From Labia minor (Eukaryota; Arthropoda; Insecta; Dermaptera; Spongiphoridae), in NCBI GenBank assembly GCA_963082975.1, contig OY720344.1, positions 87,234,107 through 87,298,106 on the forward strand: 64,000 nt of DNA. The letters run 5' to 3'. A program made the translations under genes and the position numbers. This document shows, piece by piece, positions 59,730 through 64,000 of the stretch. The notes beneath the pieces were generated by a model, which did not search any database, had not been told where the DNA came from, and worked only from the letters and a program-made list of their open reading frames with translations. Numbering within the stretch: the stretch's first letter is position 1; every line of letters starts with the position of its first letter.

Positions 59730-61133
59730 AAGTGAAACTTCTTTAGCGGCGTCCTGACATTTGGTTGAGAATGGAGAGTGAATTGAAAAATTGAAATTTC
59801 GTAACGCATTCGTAACGCAAGAGAGAAAAAAGATATAGATATAACGAGTGAGAATGAGATAGCCTCTATCTCCGTCTCTCTTTTGTGCGGTGTTTCGTTA
59901 TTGAGAAAGAGGCTATCTGCGTCTTTCTTTTGTCCGGTCTTTCGTTCTTGAGAAAGAGGCTATCTGCGTGTTGCTTTTGTGCTGTCTTTCGTTCTAATAC
60001 CCTCTCGCTAGGTCCAAAGTCCATGGCGCGCATGCGCGCGAGTACGTTGACCCGGAATAATATTTCTCAGCTTCTACTGGGTCAAAGAATAAAAATTAGT
60101 ATGACTTATGATCAAAAGAGGGCGAGATCTCCACCTTGTCCAGTAGATATCGCAATTAAATACAATTTGAATTTAAATATATATTAATTTCAAAATTTGC
60201 CTAAACATTTATAAAAATAAATATACATATGAAATTTGTTATTTTTTTTTAATATTAAAAAATATTTAATTTGAGATTAATTATATGTAAAAAGATCAAC
60301 TATCAAATAGATTCAAACTTTTATTTTCTTTGATTAGATTATAATTAAATATTATTTATATTATTTAAAAATTATTATTTTTCTATTTATTAAGGATGTC
60401 TATTAAAAAATTGTAATTAACCTTATCATATGTCAAATATTATAGCTAAGTTTTTTTGAATTTTTTAAAATTTTTTATATAATTAATCTCAAATTAAATA
60501 TTTTTTAATATTAAAAAATAACAAATTTCATATGTATATTTATTTATTTTTAATATTAAACGTATTTCATATTTTTTGAGAGAGATTAATAAATATATAT
60601 ATATTTTATTAAAAATAAATATTTTTAATTTTATTTCGAAATTAAATAATGAATTTTAAAATATTTTAAATATAAAAAAATGTTAATACAATATCATTTA
60701 AAAAAAAAGCGGGATTAATAAATATATATATATATTTTATTAAAAATAAATATTTTTAATTTTATTTCGAAATTAAATAATAAATTTTAAAATATTTTAA
60801 ATAACAAATTTCATATGTATATTTATTTATTTTTAATATTAAACGTATTTCATATTTTTTGAGAGAGATTAATAAATATATATATATTTTATTAAAAATA
60901 AATATTTTTAATTTTATTTCGAAATTAAATAATGAATTTTAAAATATTTTAAATATAAAAAAATGTTAATACAATATCATTTAAAAAAAAAGCGGGATTA
61001 ATAAATATATATATATATTTTATTAAAAATAAATATTTTTAATTTTATTTCGAAATTAAATAATAAATTTTAAAATATTTTAAATATAAAATTTCGAAAT
61101 TAAATAATGAATTTTAAAATATTTTAAATATAA
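59724..61133 (-). repeat. Inverted segment Y, left copy (hairpin end, minisatellite, AT tandem array)
   Basis: Starts at GAAGTGAAACTTCTTTAGCGG, continues through a minisatellite (59853-59998) and a GC-rich palindrome (GCGCGCATGCGCGC, 60026-60039), then AT-rich DNA and a tandem array. Its reverse complement lies at 62360-63838. A 100-codon open frame (59885-60187) is unrecognised and probably not a gene. Confidence 0.8.
59853..59998 (+). repeat. Minisatellite, period about 57 bp
   Basis: Units containing GAGAAAGAGGCTATCTGCG and CTTTTGT(G/C)CGGT(G/C)TTTCGTT, about 2.5 copies. The inverted counterpart is at about 63564-63709. Confidence 0.7.
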
Positions 61134-61290
61134 AAAAATGTTAATACAATATCATTTAAAAAAAAAGCGGGATTAATAAATATATATATATATTTTATTA
61201 AAAATAAATATTTTTAATTTTATTTCGAAATTAAATAATAAATTTTAAAATATTTTAAATATAAAAAAAATATTAATACAAAATTAAAAA
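60580..61290 (-). repeat. AT-rich tandem array, 175-bp unit, left
   Basis: GCGGGATTAATAAATATATA recurs at 60709, 60992 and 61167, spacings 283 and 175. The units contain AATTTTATTTCGAAATTAAA. The array is partly deleted. Confidence 0.75.
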
Positions 61291-62360
61291 AAGGCGGGAG
61301 TAAAATTTCAAAATGGATGCCATTTACGTCACCCATATATAATTTTCAATTAAGAAATTAATAATGAAGCTGTAAGTTTCAAGAGATGTAATCAATAAAA
61401 CTCAATTTTTCTTTATAAATACTATATCTAGTGTGAATTTGAAAAAAATCGTTAGAGCGGTTTTTGAGAACCAATGGTTATAGATAAATAGATAGATATA
61501 TACAATTTTAGCTAGCATAATAAGATAAGATATATATCGTGAAATAATTAAAATTCTCAAGTCAAATATACAGCGTGCACGCATACCGACGCATGTAATT
61601 GTGTGTGTGAACATGGTCGGCGATTCACACGCCAACACATACAGTTATGTGCGTCGATGACCATTCACGTTATTTATCCGAATCTCAACATTACTTTAAC
61701 ACTACTAAATCAATTTAAAATTATTATTGCATTTAAAACTGCTTTTCTCTACTCCACAGATTTCACTATGCCGAAAAAAAATAACGACCAAAATTTAGAC
61801 GATATTATTTATTTCATACACCGTTCATTACTGGTTTATAGCCACACAGGTGCTAATGCACTTGAACGAGGCGAAGATAAAATCCCTCTAATTCTCGGGG
61901 GAGATTTTAATGTAAATTTTGGATCTGAGATGATTCGTTGCCGTTGATCAACTTTCTTCGAGAAACATTTGGTCTGCTTATAAATAACGATCCCAAGGAA
62001 TCAACAACAAAATCTGGAACTACAATAGATGCTGTTTTTACACGTTATATAGAAAATATCGAATCACGAACATATATATCTTATTTTAGTTATCACAAGC
62101 CATTAATATCAGTATTACCAATTGAAGCACCAACCGACAATAGTACAGGCAATGTAGATATGATGATAGAGTAGATAATAATAATAATAAAGCGAATATT
62201 TGTTACGAAAATTTTATACTGTTATATGTCTTTCGAAATGATCCCTTTATTTTTCTCTATTTCTCTCTCACTCACACTCTCAACTAAAATTTATCTTATT
62301 CTCTAGATTGTAAGAAGTTTCACTTCCGCCACGTGTACGATGCTGCACATTTTGCTTTTT
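61133..62360 (+). repeat. Inverted segment X, right copy
   Basis: Reverse complement of 58502-59729. One visible amino-acid difference in the EEP reading (Ala for Ser in IEAPTDN). Confidence 0.85.
61603..62174 (+). pseudogene. EEP endonuclease domain, frameshifted, right copy
   Basis: Frames 61603-61947 and 61938-62174 carry the same motifs as the left copy: GDFNVNF at 61901-61921, SGTTIDAVFTR at about 62010-62045 and FSYHKPL at about 62086-62106. The frameshift after GDFNVNFGSE is at the same base as in the left copy, so the break came before the duplication. Confidence 0.75.
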
Positions 62361-62970
62361 TTATATTTAAAATATTTTAAAATTCATTATTTAATTTCGA
62401 AATTTTATATTTAAAATATTTTAAAATTTATTATTTAATTTCGAAATAAAATTAAAAATATTTATTTTTAATAAAATATATATATATATTTATTAATCCC
62501 GCTTTTTTTTTAAATGATATTGTATTAACATTTTTTTATATTTAAAATATTTTAAAATTCATTATTTAATTTCGAAATTTTATATTTAAAATATTTTAAA
62601 ATTTATTATTTAATTTCGAAATAAAATTAAAAATATTTATTTTTAATAAAATATATATATATATTTATTAATCCCGCTTTTTTTTTAAATGATATTGTAT
62701 TAACATTTTTTTATATTTAAAATATTTTAAAATTCATTATTTAATTTCGAAATTTTATATTTAAAATATTTTAAAATTTATTATTTAATTTCGAAATAAA
62801 ATTAAAAATATTTATTTTTAATAAAATATATATATATATTTATTAATCCCGCTTTTTTTTTAAATGATATTGTATTAACATTTTTTTATATTTAAAATAT
62901 TTTAAAATTCATTATTTAATTTCGAAATAAAATTAAAAATATTTATTTTTAATAAAATATATATATATTT
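62360..62970 (+). repeat. AT-rich tandem array, 175-bp unit, right
   Basis: ATCCCGCTTTTTTTTTAAAT recurs with CCCGC at 62498, 62673 and 62848, an exact 175-bp period, followed by a partial unit. Adjacent units look nearly identical. Confidence 0.85.
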
Positions 62971-63838
62971 ATTAATCTCTCTCAAAAAATATGAAATACG
63001 TTTAATATTAAAAATAAATAAATATACATATGAAATTTGTTATTTTTTAATATTAAAAAATATTTAATTTGAGATTAATTATATAAAAAATTTTAAAAAA
63101 TTCAAAAAAACTTAGCTATAATATTTGACATATGATAAGGTTAATTACAATTTTTTAATAGACATCCTTAATAAATAGAAAAATAATAATTTTTAAATAA
63201 TATAAATAATATTTAATTATAATCTAATCAAAGAAAATAAAAGTTTGAATCTATTTGATAGTTGATCTTTTTACATATAATTAATCTCAAATTAAATATT
63301 TTTTAATATTAAAAAAAAATAACAAATTTCATATTTATATTTATTTTTATAAATGTTTAGGCAAATTTTGAAATTAATATATATTTAAATTCAAATTGTA
63401 TTTAATTGCGATATCTACTGGACAAGGTGGAGATCTCGCCCTCTTTTGATCATAAGTCATACTAATTTTTATTCTTTGACCCAGTAGAAGCTGAGAAATA
63501 TTATTCCGGGTCAACGTACTCGCGCGCATGCGCGCCATGGACTTTGGACCTAGCGAGAGGGTATTAGAACGAAAGACAGCACAAAAGCAACACGCAGATA
63601 GCCTCTTTCTCAAGACCGAAAGACCGGACAAAAGAAAGACCCAGATAGCCTCTCTCTCAAGAACGAAACACCGCACAAAAGAGAGACGGAGATAGAGGCT
63701 ATCTCATTCTCACTCGTTATATCTATATCTTTTTTCTCTCTTGCGTTTCGTAACGCGTTACGAAATTTCAATTTTTCAATTCACTCTCCATTCTCAACCA
63801 AATGTCAGGACGCCGCTAAAGAAGTTTCACTTCAAAAA
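62360..63838 (+). repeat. Inverted segment Y, right copy
   Basis: Array at 62360-62970, then AT-rich sequence, minisatellite (about 63564-63709) and terminal hairpin GAAGTTTCACTTC at 63821-63833. Reverse complement of 59724-61133, apart from array length. Confidence 0.8.
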
Positions 63839-64000
63839 ATTTACTCTGTGTATTAAATAATATTGATTAAATAACTTAATAATTTATTTATGTGTATTAA
63901 TTTATAAAAACCATTATTTGATTGACTTATAATAGAAAGGGCGGCAAACTGGAGATCGCCCCGGGCGGCAAAAGTTCTATGTACGCCACTGATCAGGAGT

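Larger units (their letters stand above)
58007..63991 (+). mobile_element. hAT element with 8-bp target duplication, split by a nested inverted structure
   Basis: Termini CAGTGGCGTAAGG and TACGCCACTG form a 10-base inverted repeat, followed by GGGCGG/CCGCCC blocks. ATCAGGAG flanks both ends (57999-58006 and 63992-63999), a perfect 8-bp duplication. The left arm (58007 to about 58500) contains a transposase C-terminus. The right arm (about 63840-63991) is short. Between them lie about 5.3 kb of unrelated inverted segments. Without those the hAT would be only about 0.65 kb, so it was already a deletion derivative or was trimmed by the insertion. Confidence 0.85.

Noticed and set aside
59885..63676. 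100-codon frames in both Y segments as a gene
   Set aside because: They start in the minisatellite, have no domain, and the two copies differ in the repeat part without sign of protein constraint.

Overview
The window looks like nuclear DNA of an arthropod, most likely an insect. It is very AT-rich and dominated by transposable elements. One exon is clearly a spliced eukaryotic exon: 50099-50215, + strand, half of a KH domain of a Sam68/KHDRBS-type STAR RNA-binding protein, with clean AG and GTAAGT borders. I see no neighbouring exon of that gene, so the sequence around it is probably long introns or flanking DNA. There is no bacterial-type gene organisation, no rRNA gene and no CRISPR array. 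I cannot name the species.

Layout. 1-7900: AT-rich DNA with a CA-rich repeat (family C), a 455-bp solo LTR in a GC-rich island, a non-LTR (LINE) fragment split by a 176-bp MITE, and two short repeat families (B and D). 7930-22209: a Helitron array of family A, about 3.3 kb per copy. One reverse copy faces three forward copies that are joined exactly head to tail, followed by an inverted 5' fragment. A 465-bp hAT derivative with a perfect 8-bp target duplication sits in the third forward copy. 22210-26340: fragments of other repeats, a foldback element, a second copy of B, a tRNA-derived SINE with target duplication, and a second copy of C. 27777-32619: another full Helitron A with a truncated 5' half of the same family beside it. 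32630-39050: mostly unique AT-rich DNA with a few higher-complexity islands. 39123-41090: old LINE and Helitron A remains. 41128-44709: a young LTR element with two LTRs of equal length and no difference seen by eye, and a single 381-codon ORF that is not a gag-pol. 47000-49700: repeat families G, D and C. 49700-57790: the KH exon and probable introns, with a small hAT MITE and a second tRNA-derived SINE. 58007-63991: a hAT element with perfect 8-bp target duplications, split by about 5.3 kb of inverted segments carrying two copies of an endonuclease/exonuclease/phosphatase (EEP) domain of the kind attached to Helentron/Helitron replicases.

How it fits together. Rolling-circle-type elements account for roughly a third of the window. 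Helitron A carries the 3' part of a non-LTR retrotransposon ORF2 (degenerate reverse transcriptase catalytic box, post-RT region and LINE 3' end) as internal cargo. No complete Rep/helicase, transposase, integrase or intact reverse transcriptase is encoded here, so all mobile elements in the window appear non-autonomous. The most unusual items are the exact head-to-tail Helitron junctions facing an inverted copy, the circularly permuted inverted structure inside the terminal hAT, and the LTR element with its unrecognised lysine-rich protein.
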